A stretch of DNA of 64,000 nt from Bradyrhizobium_A sp052115025 (lineage in GTDB: Bacteria; Pseudomonadota; Alphaproteobacteria; Rhizobiales; Xanthobacteraceae), in contig NZ_JBFRFW010000002.1 in assembly GCF_052115025.1 (NCBI RefSeq), positions 434,001-498,000 on the forward strand, given 5' to 3'. How positions within the stretch are numbered: the stretch's first letter is position 1; each line of letters begins with the position of its first letter. A program made the position numbers and the translations under genes. Shown piece after piece: positions 45,405-54,112 of the stretch. The notes beneath the pieces were generated by a model that ran no database searches, was not told where the DNA came from, and saw only the letters and a list, made by a program, of their open reading frames with translations.

Positions 45405-48400
45405 TCACCACGCATAGCGGACCACGCCCTTGCCGGCGTAGCTCTTCGTCACATCGGAGAATTCACCTTCGAAGGTCGCGGCGGTGGACCAGCCATTCGG
45501 CCATCTCATCTCCGCGGCGGCGGTGGCGAGCGCGGAATCGGCTGCCGGCCGTGCGCCGCTGACGACGAAGCTCGCACCAGGCAGTGCCTGGAACGTCGCT
45601 GCCACGGCGCGATCCGGGTTGAAGTCGTGCGCCCAGGCGGCGCGGCCGCGCAAGGTGAGCACGCCGTCCTGCATGGCGAAGGATTTGTCCGTGCGCAGGC
45701 CGAGCTCGCTGCGCGCGCCGGTCACGCTCCTGGCGGCATATGCCAGCGCGAAAGCATTGCTTCCCGAGACGACCGCTTCAGCATAGGCCGGCCGATCGAA
45801 CGTCGTGAACTGGCCCACGGCATAGGGCGTGATGCCGATGCCACCGGCCCACGGCGCAATGAGGCGATAGCCGCCTTCGACGCGGCCGCTCCACGCATTG
45901 ACGTTGAACTCAGCGCGCAGGCGATCGACGCTGCCGAGCGTGACGATGCGATCGGTGGTGACGTCCTGCCAGCCATAGGCCAGTGCCGCCGAGATGTAGC
46001 TCGGGCCGTTGTTGTGGCGGACATAGGCCCCGGCCTGGAACAGATCGGAGCGGCCGGAGCCGCCACCTGCGACGGAAAAGCTGGTGCCGCCGCCGGCCAG
46101 CGAGAAGCCGGCGAGCGTCTGCGGCGAGAAGGCGTATTCGGCGCCGGCGGCGGTGCCGAACAGGCGGCTTGTCGCGCTGTTCGATCCCTGCGCGGTGTTG
46201 CCGTCCGTCGTCTGCAATCCGCCGAAGCCGGCGGCCCACACGCTCCAGCGCGGCTCGAAGGTTTGGGCCAACGGCGCCTTGGTGAACATGGCGTAGGCAT
46301 CGCGCGCGGCACCACCCGACGCGCTGTCCGCATAGGCCGACGTTGCGGATGCGCCGGTCTCACGGACGGTGCTGAAGGGATCGGTGAGAAGGCCGATGAA
46401 CTGGCCCATCGCCTGGAAGGTGGTCTGTTGCGAACCCACCGCCGTTTCGCCGGAGGCCTGCGTCAGGCCGGCGGACGTGAGGCCGCTATAGACCTGCGAA
46501 ATGCCGCCATTGTTGTTGAAGGAAGTGATGATGGCGTCGCCGACCTTCTGCTGATTGCCGCTCAGCCCGCCGCCCGACGGCGGAACGAAGTTCAGGACCA
46601 GATTTAGGTAAGCGTGGGTTGCGTCGTAGCTCAGCGTGGTGTGGAAATTCGACGGCAGATTGGTCTCGACGATGGATCCGAACGTGCCGCTGACGCTGCC
46701 AGCGCTCAGGATCGTGTATTGCCTGGCGACGTAGCTGCCGTTGGCATAGACCGCCGCGAGTGCCGATCCGCCCAGCGTCGCCGCGCCCGTGACATTGACC
46801 AAGCTCGCGGCCGCCGGATTCAGCTGAACCTTATAGATGGCGCCCGACTGCAACGCGAGATTGCCCGTCACCATCATCGACGTGCCGGGCGTACCGTTGC
46901 CGGGCGCGAAGATGCCCCCGCTCGCAATCGTCAGCGTTGGCACGACAGCACCGCTGTTGATGACCGATCCGGTCCCGGTCAGGCCGCCGATGATCTGATC
47001 GAAGCCGTTGAGATCGAGCGCAGCGCCGCTTGCGACCGCGTAGCTGCCGTTTGGAGAAAACGCGCCGGCGATGCCGGCTTGCAGCGTGCCCGCACCGACG
47101 AAGGTGGCCCCGGTGTAGGTGTTGGCGCCAGCCAGGGTCAGTGTGCCCGCGCCGATCTTGGTCAGTCCTCCGGTGCCCGAAATGGTTCCGGAAAACCTGG
47201 TGCTGGTGCCGTCGTTGCCCGTGGTCAACGTCGCCCCGCCAAGCGTCACGCGTCCGCTGCCAGCCAGCGAGCCGATGTTCTGATTGAAGCCGTTGAGGTC
47301 GAGGATCGCGCCCGTTGCCACCGCATAGGCGCTGAACGGCGAGAAGACGCCCGCGCTACCCGCTTGCAGCGTACCGGCATTGACAAGGGTCGGTCCGCCG
47401 TAGGTGCCGGCGCCCGACAGCGTCAGTGTGCCTGCACCGATCTTGGCCAGCCCGCCCGGCCCGCTGATCGTCCCCGACAGCGCTGCGTGGTTGCCTGCCG
47501 TGTCAAACGTGCCGCCGGCGGCCGTCAGTGTGATGGGCAGCGCGCTCACAATGTTGGTGCCGGCGAATCGCAGCGTGCCGCCGGTGAACACTGGGCCGCC
47601 GACGCCGGTGCAGCCGAGCGCGCCCGCCGTGTTGGCCTTGAAGGTCAGCCCCGCGGCCAGCAAGGCGTTGCCGTTGCCGCAGACGCCGGGAGACTGCGGA
47701 CCATTTCCCACGGCCAGCGTGGCCGTCACCGTATTGGTCGCGGTGTCGATCACAGACACCGTGTTGCTGCCGTTGTTGGTCACATAGACGTGGCTGCCGT
47801 CGGCACTCATGGCGAGCCCGAGCGGAATAGTTCCGACCGCGATGGTGGCCGTCACCGTGTTGGTCGCGACGTCGATCACCGAAACCGTATTGTCGTCCCG
47901 GTTGGTCACATACACGTGGCGGCCGTCGGCACTGACGGCGACCGCGCTTGGAATGGTTCCGACCGGGGCGGTGGCCGTCACCATGTTGGTCGCGGTGTTG
48001 ATCACGGAAACCGTATTGCCGCCGAGGTTGGTCACATAGACGTGGCTGCCGTCGGGACTGGCGGCGACCTGGCCCGGAGAACTTCCGACCGGGATGGTCG
48101 CCGTCACCGTGTTGGTCGCGGTGTTGATCACCGAAATCGTGTTGTCGTTCTGGTTGGTCACGTAGGCGGTGCCGTTGGCACTGACGGCGATCCCCTCCGG
48201 AGAATTTCCGACCCGGATGGTGGCCGTCACCGTGTTGGTGGCGGTGCTGATCACGGAAACCGTGTTGCTGCGGATGTTGGTCACATAGACATGGTTGCCG
48301 TCGGCGCTGACGGCGACCTCCCACGGATTTCCGACAGGGATGGTGGCCGTCACCGCATTGGTCGCCGTGTCGATCACGGAAACCGTGTTGCTGATGTTAT

Positions 48401-48680
48401 TGGCCACGTAGACCAGCGACTGGTCGCCGCGCACCGCCACAGCCGCGGGAAACAAGGAGCCGGCGTTGATACTCCCCCTGGAGTTCGTCGTCGTATCGAT
48501 GACCGAGATGGTATTGCTGCTATTATTGGGCACGTAAACAAACGGGCCCGACTGCGCGCGCGCCTGCGCCACGTGCCCGAGCGTGAGCACCAGCGCTATC
48601 GCTGACAATCTCAGCAGCGCGGCCCGCAAGCGGAGGGGCGCCCCGAAACAATCTCTCCCCGTCCTCAACACCACCCCCAT
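45405..48680 (-). CDS. Autotransporter with seven-bladed YVTN beta-propeller passenger
   Basis: A 1091-residue type V secretion protein. Residues 1-43 form a signal peptide (LRLSAIALVLTLGHVAQARA). Residues 47 to about 335 are seven tandem blades of about 42 residues, each with a VYVTN-NTVSVIDTATNTVTAT type core, enough for a closed seven-bladed propeller. Two passenger-associated repeats (LTKIGAGTLTLAGANTYTG type) follow near 425-560. The last 280 or so residues form an outer-membrane beta-barrel ending in the aromatic signature RYAW. The blades are encoded by near-identical 126-base units between about 47690 and 48560. The surface propeller may bind ligand or mediate adhesion. No nearby gene suggests a partner. 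Confidence 0.92.
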   Translation of the reverse strand: MGVVLRTGRDCFGAPLRLRAALLRLSAIALVLTLGHVAQARAQSGPFVYVPNNSSNTISVIDTTTNSRGSINAGSLFPAAVAVRGDQSLVYVANNISNTVSVIDTATNAVTATIPVGNPWEVAVSADGNHVYVTNIRSNTVSVISTATNTVTATIRVGNSPEGIAVSANGTAYVTNQNDNTISVINTATNTVTATIPVGSSPGQVAASPDGSHVYVTNLGGNTVSVINTATNMVTATAPVGTIPSAVAVSADGRHVYVTNRDDNTVSVIDVATNTVTATIAVGTIPLGLAMSADGSHVYVTNNGSNTVSVIDTATNTVTATLAVGNGPQSPGVCGNGNALLAAGLTFKANTAGALGCTGVGGPVFTGGTLRFAGTNIVSALPITLTAAGGTFDTAGNHAALSGTISGPGGLAKIGAGTLTLSGAGTYGGPTLVNAGTLQAGSAGVFSPFSAYAVATGAILDLNGFNQNIGSLAGSGRVTLGGATLTTGNDGTSTRFSGTISGTGGLTKIGAGTLTLAGANTYTGATFVGAGTLQAGIAGAFSPNGSYAVASGAALDLNGFDQIIGGLTGTGSVINSGAVVPTLTIASGGIFAPGNGTPGTSMMVTGNLALQSGAIYKVQLNPAAASLVNVTGAATLGGSALAAVYANGSYVARQYTILSAGSVSGTFGSIVETNLPSNFHTTLSYDATHAYLNLVLNFVPPSGGGLSGNQQKVGDAIITSFNNNGGISQVYSGLTSAGLTQASGETAVGSQQTTFQAMGQFIGLLTDPFSTVRETGASATSAYADSASGGAARDAYAMFTKAPLAQTFEPRWSVWAAGFGGLQTTDGNTAQGSNSATSRLFGTAAGAEYAFSPQTLAGFSLAGGGTSFSVAGGGSGRSDLFQAGAYVRHNNGPSYISAALAYGWQDVTTDRIVTLGSVDRLRAEFNVNAWSGRVEGGYRLIAPWAGGIGITPYAVGQFTTFDRPAYAEAVVSGSNAFALAYAARSVTGARSELGLRTDKSFAMQDGVLTLRGRAAWAHDFNPDRAVAATFQALPGASFVVSGARPAADSALATAAAEMRWPNGWSTAATFEGEFSDVTKSYAGKGVVRYAW

Positions 48681-48783
48681 CGCGCATCCGCGGGTCCGTC
48701 TCCGACACGACTCTTCTCATTGGCTGGGGGGAGTGTCCTGATACGCAGCGGGCCACTTTCTGAAGCTTTCTGATATTTCCGTT

Positions 48784-49812
48784 TCAGATGTGTTTTTCGG
48801 TCATTTTCGACAGACTTCCGGTCGAAGGGCCGGCTGGAGAGACGCTTTGGGGGATCATTTGCTGCGTTTCGCCTGCGTCGAGCGGGATCAGCAGCGTGGG
48901 GCGCTGCGGGGGCCCGATGAGGTCGAGCATGCGCTGCGGCGAGAACGTCTTGCAGTGGGTGAGGGCGGAGACGCCGAAGCGGGTGATCGGCGGCTCGCGC
49001 CAGCCGAACAGATGGCGCGAGCCCCATTCGGCGACCGCGGCGAGGCGCATCGCGCTGTCATAGGACCAGCGGAATTTGGGCAGGGGATAGCCGAGCCGGA
49101 TCAGCACGTCATCGAGCATGCGGCCGGTGTCGATCGGCCGGCCATCGGTGACATGGACCACGCCGGCGAGGCGCCGCTCGATCGCGACCGCGACGGCGTG
49201 CACGAGATTGTCGATGTAGACGACATCGGCCAGTGGCGCGGTGCCATCGCTGCGGACGATGCGCGGCAGCACGCCCTTGCGGGCGGCATCGGGGATGCGC
49301 GGGAACAGCACGGTGTCGCCGGGGCCATAGACCGCGCGCGGCCGCAGGATCGACGCGCTGGGCCACGCCGCGCGCACCATCTCCTCTGCTGCACGCTTGG
49401 CAGCGGCGTAGCCGTTGATCGGCTGCGCGGGATAGGGATCGTCCTCGGTGAGATCGAACTGATCGCCGGCACGATAGAGCACCGCCGTGGTCGAGATCAG
49501 CACGAAGTGATCGGCCGCCGTGCGCTGCGCGAACGCGAGCATGTGGCGCGTGGCGTCGACGATATTGCTGGTGTAATCGGCCGGCCGCGCCCAGGGCGAC
49601 GCCAGCGCGGCGGCATGCACCACGACATCCGCGCGCGGAAGATCCGGCGGCAGCGGCGCGGCGAGATCATGCGGATACTGCCGATCGACCGCGCCGGCGC
49701 GCGCCGGGCGGCGGCTGACGCCCGTGACCTGCCACCCCCGGGCGCGGAACGCGCGCCCCAGCGCGCTTCCCACAAAACCGCTGGTGCCGCTGATCAGGAT
49801 GGTGGGGGACAA
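48784..49812 (-). CDS. Duplicated extended SDR with altered C-terminus
   Basis: A 342-residue near copy of the SDR at 37162-38133. The NAD motif GTSGFVGSALG and the YAAAK pair are intact. The two proteins agree almost fully until DLIGPP near residue 296. After that this copy continues for 46 unrelated residues (RPTLLIPLDAGETQQMIPQS and onward), because the duplicated DNA stops there. It lacks the FTTQEGIAAFVAWHQAG end of the original. It is separate from any glycosyltransferase operon and could be functional or a decaying duplicate. Confidence 0.78.
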   Translation of the reverse strand: MSPTILISGTSGFVGSALGRAFRARGWQVTGVSRRPARAGAVDRQYPHDLAAPLPPDLPRADVVVHAAALASPWARPADYTSNIVDATRHMLAFAQRTAADHFVLISTTAVLYRAGDQFDLTEDDPYPAQPINGYAAAKRAAEEMVRAAWPSASILRPRAVYGPGDTVLFPRIPDAARKGVLPRIVRSDGTAPLADVVYIDNLVHAVAVAIERRLAGVVHVTDGRPIDTGRMLDDVLIRLGYPLPKFRWSYDSAMRLAAVAEWGSRHLFGWREPPITRFGVSALTHCKTFSPQRMLDLIGPPQRPTLLIPLDAGETQQMIPQSVSPAGPSTGSLSKMTEKHI

Positions 49813-49935
49813 GGAGAGGCTCCGGAGGGGTCTGGTTCACGCCGCGCGCCACGCGGAAGCGCAGACTTATACAACGGATTGCCGGCTTTGTGATCGTAGT
49901 TCGGGCGAGGCCACAAAGCGTCCCGTGTGCCTGCC
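48910..49935. repeat. 1-kb direct duplication, copy B
   Basis: This is the partner of 37233-38265, same orientation, about 10.6 kb further along. Homology runs from GGGCCCGATGAG to beyond the SDR start, where both copies share TATACAACGGATTG and GGCTTTGTGA. Edges are by eye. Confidence 0.85.
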
Positions 49936-50613
49936 ATCGGGGGCGGTACTCGCCGAGAACTGATCATGCGGCACAAGCCGTAAGATCCCCTACCATCATC
50001 GACCACAACGAAGCGATGCCGCTGATCCGGCGGCAGCGCGAGGCTATGCGATGAACGTGTCGGCAACCTGCTGCGCCTCTTAGAGCGCTCCAGGCCACGC
50101 ACCGAGACCAGAGCTCCATCACCAGCATCTATTCGGCTTTAGTGGGCGGCACCCAGGTGCGCCGCAACGGCCGCTCGACTAGGCAGTGCAGCTCGTGCTG
50201 AAGACTATGCCCCTAATGCGCCACGTTCCCTCACCCCACCAAGCCGGAGCCTTTCAAAAACTGCTTGAGGTTGATCACAGAGGGATGTCGGGTAGGGGAC
50301 GCAGAACTCGCTGGCGATCTCGGCCAACATTTACTTCTATGAATTTACTGCATAAATAGCGATTCTGCAATGGTGCGCTGGGCTGCTTGTTACAATAACC
50401 GCCACTGCACAGTGCCGAACTTTGGCAAGGACCAGGATGTCTCTGCCTCTTCCAGAGCCAAGACCAAGTTAGTCTACAGGCGAAGCTCTTTGACTGTCCG
50501 ATGAGGAGGGAAGGATGGCCATCAATCTCTGTGGATAGAACATGCTTCACGTCGCCCAGCTTGATAGGTTAACAGCCTGATCGACAATTACGACTGCATG
50601 GACGCCACCCGAA
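49936..50613. other. Intergenic region, left edge of defence-like island
   Basis: Base composition shifts here from very GC-rich to clearly more A+T-rich (from about 50270 on). Frames are broken and none is convincing; short meaningful-looking runs such as MPLIRRQREAMR suggest decayed genes. No inverted repeat or transposase was recognised. Confidence 0.45.
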
Positions 50614-51927
50614 GTGACAACCGATCTTGAAATTATATCTCCCAAACGTACTGGCAAGCTTGAGAACCAGTGGGAAGGATTCTTTCCTTACTATGCTGGC
50701 TTTCCAGAGGCGTTCGCCTTAAGGATTCTGAAGACGTCTCGTCTCGATTCCGAAGCAGTAATATGGGACCCGTGGAATGGGAGCGGAACAACCACTTACG
50801 CAGCAGCGAAGCTCGGGCTAGCTTCAATCGGATTCGATATTAACCCCGCGATGGTCGTAGTCGGCCGAGCTCGATTGCTTGCCTCGACTGAAGCCGACAG
50901 CATAGAACCCATCCTTCTGAAAATTCTGAAGTCATCGCGAACGAACCGACCAGATATTTCGCATGAAGACCCGTTGCTGGACTGGTACGGCCCGGAAACC
51001 GCGTGCACGATACGAGCAATTGAGCAAAGTATTCGAAGCCATCTCGTAGGCTCATCAACCATTACGACCGAAGGAACCAAGCTCGAGAATCTATCCTGCC
51101 TAGCCGCAGTTTTTTACGTGTCCCTCTTTTCAGTCGGCCGGACACTGGGCGCAAAATTCCGAGCGTCCAATCCGACTTGGATTCGCCGCCCTAAAGCAAG
51201 CGAGCGCAGAATATCGGCATCCCGCGCCCGCATCGAAATTGCGTTTACCGATATGTTGACGCAAATGGCCAAGGCACTTCAGCTGTCGCCCCCTGCCCAG
51301 CACGAGATCGTCGGCGCATCTAGAATTAAGGTTGCGGACTCAACCACAATCCAACTACCCGACAAAAGCATCGATATGGTGTTAACGTCGCCCCCTTATT
51401 GCACTCGGATCGACTACGCGGCCGCTACTAGAATTGAGCTTTCGATACTCGATCCATTACTCGACTCGAGTGTTACCTCGCTACGCCGAGACATGATGGG
51501 GTCAACACAAGTTCCGAAGGGCACGATTCAGCCCAATGAGGGCTGGGGGCACACATGTTTGAGATTTCTCAGCGCTCTTCGGGGACATTCCTCAAAGGCT
51601 TCCGCGAGCTACTATCACAAGACTCATTTGGACTATTTTGAGAAGCTGTTTCGATCAACCCGCAGCATATCGCAGTCTCTGAAAACTGGTGGATCGGCAA
51701 TCATCGTAGTGCAGGATTCTTACTACAAAGATATTCACAACGACCTCGCCCAAATCGTCACTGAAATGGGATCATCTGTCGCATTGACGCTAAAGCGACG
51801 AGAGGACTTTAAATCTCATCGCTCAATGTCAGGCATAAATACGCACTCCAAGTCCTACGATCGTCCATCGGGAGCGGTAGAAACAGTGTTATGCTTCGAG
51901 AAATCGAGCGGGGAAATCCATTTATGA
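50614..51927 (+). CDS. DNA methyltransferase (N6-adenine or N4-cytosine type)
   Basis: A 437-residue amino-methyltransferase. The SAM-binding motif I is DPWNGSGTT (52-60), the catalytic motif IV is TSPPY (258-262), and motif X-like LENQWEGFFPYYAGFPEAF lies at the N-terminus. Motif I before motif IV with a long spacer of about 200 residues, possibly a target-recognition insert, is the order seen in alpha-type or large single-chain enzymes. Start is the GTG at 50614. Codon use and A+T content differ from the flanking genome. It overlaps the DUF262 gene (ATGA), pointing to one defence-type operon. Confidence 0.85.
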   Translation: MTTDLEIISPKRTGKLENQWEGFFPYYAGFPEAFALRILKTSRLDSEAVIWDPWNGSGTTTYAAAKLGLASIGFDINPAMVVVGRARLLASTEADSIEPILLKILKSSRTNRPDISHEDPLLDWYGPETACTIRAIEQSIRSHLVGSSTITTEGTKLENLSCLAAVFYVSLFSVGRTLGAKFRASNPTWIRRPKASERRISASRARIEIAFTDMLTQMAKALQLSPPAQHEIVGASRIKVADSTTIQLPDKSIDMVLTSPPYCTRIDYAAATRIELSILDPLLDSSVTSLRRDMMGSTQVPKGTIQPNEGWGHTCLRFLSALRGHSSKASASYYHKTHLDYFEKLFRSTRSISQSLKTGGSAIIVVQDSYYKDIHNDLAQIVTEMGSSVALTLKRREDFKSHRSMSGINTHSKSYDRPSGAVETVLCFEKSSGEIHL

Positions 51928-53075
51928 GCGATGACTCGTCACGAACGAACCTAATTTCGGCGATCGCAGACAACATCAAACAGGCCAGCACCCAAGCTCT
52001 CGACATATCATTCAATGAGCTCTTGGATATGGCTACTAATAAAGAGCTCAATATCGCTCCAGACTACCAAAGGCTATTCCGCTGGACGGAAGGGCAGCGG
52101 TCGCGCTTTATCGAGTCTTTGTTGCTAGAAATGCCTGTGCCCCCGATATTCGTTATAGAAGAGGACGACGGAAAGTATCAGCTTATTGACGGACTGCAGC
52201 GCTTCTCTTCGTATCTTCATTTGCGCGGCAAACTAACAGCGCCCCATTTGCCCATCCCTGTCTCCGAAGGGAATATGCTTAGGTTATCCGACTGCGATAT
52301 AGTCAAGGATCTTAACGGGCTAACTTTCCTTGAGTTTCCAACAACCCTACAAATTCGGGTAAAACGAGCCTTCATTCGAATGGAGGTTATACGGAAGGAA
52401 ACGAATCCGCAGTTCAAATACCATATGTTCAAACGCCTCAATACAGGCGGAGATCGGCTGTCTGATCAGCAAGTACGCAATGCAACTATTCGCCTGCTGG
52501 ACTCCAATTTTCCCGACTTCATCATTCGCCTTAGTGGACTGCCGCCCTTCAAGAAATGCGTAGAGAATTTGACGTCTGAGCAGAGATTGTCCAGCTTTGA
52601 CCAAGAGTTAGTGCTGCGTTTCTTCGCACTAAAGAATCGTCGAGAAAAATTCAAACATGACATCTCCGACTTTCTTACTGATTACATGGAAGATGTGGCC
52701 GACCCAACAAAACCCGAAGCGTTTAACTACTCCAACGAGGAGGCTATTTTTATTAAGACATTTGAAGCTCTAAATCGAACGCTTGCTGATTATTCATTCG
52801 CACTCGTAAACCGGGCCAAGAATGCAAAGAGCGATTTCACTGCCAGCTTCGGCATCTATCATTTTGAGTCGATCACCATTGGCCTCCAATCAATCATCAA
52901 TAGAATCTCTTTGGACGATCAAACTCAAATGAAGAAGCTGGAACAGGAGCTAACTGCGATTAAGCTCGATCCAACTTTCATTGGAATAACGACTGGCGGA
53001 GGAAAGAACTCACCCGGGTTACTTGCCCAACGTATCGACCATGTGTCCGAGCGGCTCATCAATGCATTCCCCTGA
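51924..53075 (+). CDS. DUF262 domain protein (GmrS/ParB-like NTP-sensing domain)
   Basis: A 383-residue protein with an N-terminal DUF262 fold: APDYQRLFRWTEGQRSRFIESLLLEMPVPP is followed by LIDGLQRFSSYLHL, the (I/V)DG(Q/L)QR motif of ParB/Srx-like domains, and KRLNTGGDRLSDQQVRN. In GmrSD-type modification-dependent enzymes this domain binds and hydrolyses nucleotides. No DUF1524 HNH nuclease domain is seen at the C-terminus. The nuclease is probably supplied by the next gene, a HEPN protein. Start at the ATG at 51924 overlaps the methyltransferase stop. Confidence 0.88.
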   Translation: MSDDSSRTNLISAIADNIKQASTQALDISFNELLDMATNKELNIAPDYQRLFRWTEGQRSRFIESLLLEMPVPPIFVIEEDDGKYQLIDGLQRFSSYLHLRGKLTAPHLPIPVSEGNMLRLSDCDIVKDLNGLTFLEFPTTLQIRVKRAFIRMEVIRKETNPQFKYHMFKRLNTGGDRLSDQQVRNATIRLLDSNFPDFIIRLSGLPPFKKCVENLTSEQRLSSFDQELVLRFFALKNRREKFKHDISDFLTDYMEDVADPTKPEAFNYSNEEAIFIKTFEALNRTLADYSFALVNRAKNAKSDFTASFGIYHFESITIGLQSIINRISLDDQTQMKKLEQELTAIKLDPTFIGITTGGGKNSPGLLAQRIDHVSERLINAFP

Positions 53076-53826
53076 GCAAACTTACGAAGAGCTGGAGGAT
53101 GACCGCGCGTCACGAGAACGGGAAATCCGCCTGATCGAGAACACCATCGCAAAGTCGAGCAATGAGCAGGAGCAAAACATGCTCCGCCGCTCACTTGTAC
53201 TGCTAGCGTATGCTCATCTAGAAGGCTTCGTAAAATTCTCACTCGCAGCCTATGCCGGCGCCGTTAACTCGCTGCAGTTGCAATGCAAAGACGCATCGAC
53301 ACCGCTCGTCGCACTAACTCTCAGCAGGGCATTTTCCGCTCTTCGGGACGCCAACAGTAAGCACCCGGAATTCTCGCGCCTTAGCGAGGACAAGGAACTT
53401 CACCTACTCGCTAGAGAGCGGTCATTCATTGAAAATTTCGAACGAATAATCTCCACGCAGGTTGAAATCCCCGACCACGTCGTCGACACAAAGTCAAATT
53501 TGAGTTCGCTCGTCTTGAAGCGAAATCTTTATCAGCTAGGTCTTAAATATCCGATCGTCGCGAAGCACGGGAGCACCATCGACCGGCTTCTTGGCATGCG
53601 CAATGCTATCGCCCATGGCGACAAACTGAAAACGCCAAAACCGCATGACATTTCCGAGTATCTTTCCGCATCGTTCGCGGTGATGAAGTTTGTGCAAGAT
53701 GAAATCTTCGCTGCACTTAGAGACAAAGCCTATCAACGCGATGCGTCATTGCCCCTCACTCTCCCCCTGCCACCAACGGGATTAGTTACGAAAGCAATCG
53801 AATTCATTAAATCGGTGCGGATTTAG
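53062..53826 (+). CDS. HEPN-like nuclease (MAE_28990/MAE_18760-type)
   Basis: A 254-residue all-helical protein carrying the HEPN RNase motif R-x4-H: Arg180 to His185 in MRNAIAHGD. The N-terminal part EEDDRASREREIRLIENTI-like region and LVLLAYAHLEGFVKFSLAAY matches the MAE_28990-type HEPN family as I recall it, which is often encoded beside DUF262 proteins. It likely cleaves RNA when released from control by its partner. The start codon is uncertain (53062, 53041 or 53023), all overlapping the DUF262 gene. It ends the operon. Confidence 0.8.
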   Translation: MHSPEQTYEELEDDRASREREIRLIENTIAKSSNEQEQNMLRRSLVLLAYAHLEGFVKFSLAAYAGAVNSLQLQCKDASTPLVALTLSRAFSALRDANSKHPEFSRLSEDKELHLLARERSFIENFERIISTQVEIPDHVVDTKSNLSSLVLKRNLYQLGLKYPIVAKHGSTIDRLLGMRNAIAHGDKLKTPKPHDISEYLSASFAVMKFVQDEIFAALRDKAYQRDASLPLTLPLPPTGLVTKAIEFIKSVRI

Positions 53827-53857
53827 ATCGGCGCGCCGCGCCTAGATACATTTTTGA

Positions 53858-54052
53858 TCGAGGGCGCAGCTTCCGCGGGAGCAATCCCAAAAGACGGCGT
53901 TAAACATTTTGGACAAGCCATTCCCCAGCCGACAGCTCGCCGACCAGCCTCTTCCACAAGCAAATTCTCAAGGCTTCGTCACCATCGGCGAAATCACGGA
54001 GAAGCTTTTCAAAGAGACCGAGGATTTCAAGCCGCAGCAAAAGGCGAATTAA
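53858..54052 (+). pseudogene. Fragment of an unidentified gene
   Basis: An open frame of 64 codons without a good start, containing QGFVTIGEITEKLFKETEDF and ending KPQQKAN, which reads like protein rather than a shadow. A TTG at 53909 could start a 47-residue product. No family is recognised. It lies between the convergent HEPN and helicase genes and may be a relic of a third island gene. Confidence 0.3.
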
Positions 54053-54112
54053 ACGTGGTTGCGCGAACTGGTCCGCTCGACTGCTACCTTCGTGCGTGAG
54101 GTTCTTTCGAAG

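Noticed and set aside
47690..48560. Regular 126-base tandem units considered as a CRISPR or satellite array
   Set aside because: Units are translated in frame as YVTN beta-propeller blades; there are no short repeats with unique spacers.
46614..48605. A 663-codon plus-strand open frame with repeats
   Set aside because: It is antisense to the propeller autotransporter; its repeats only mirror the blade-coding units.
48665..49027. A frame beginning MGLAPSVRLARAADHPL, also seen over the SDR gene end at 37.3 kb
   Set aside because: Both versions are out-of-frame shadows of the duplicated SDR sequence and appear twice only because of the duplication.
50275..50550. A 91-codon minus-strand frame at the island edge
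   Set aside because: No recognisable protein features, and surrounding frames are broken; probably chance.
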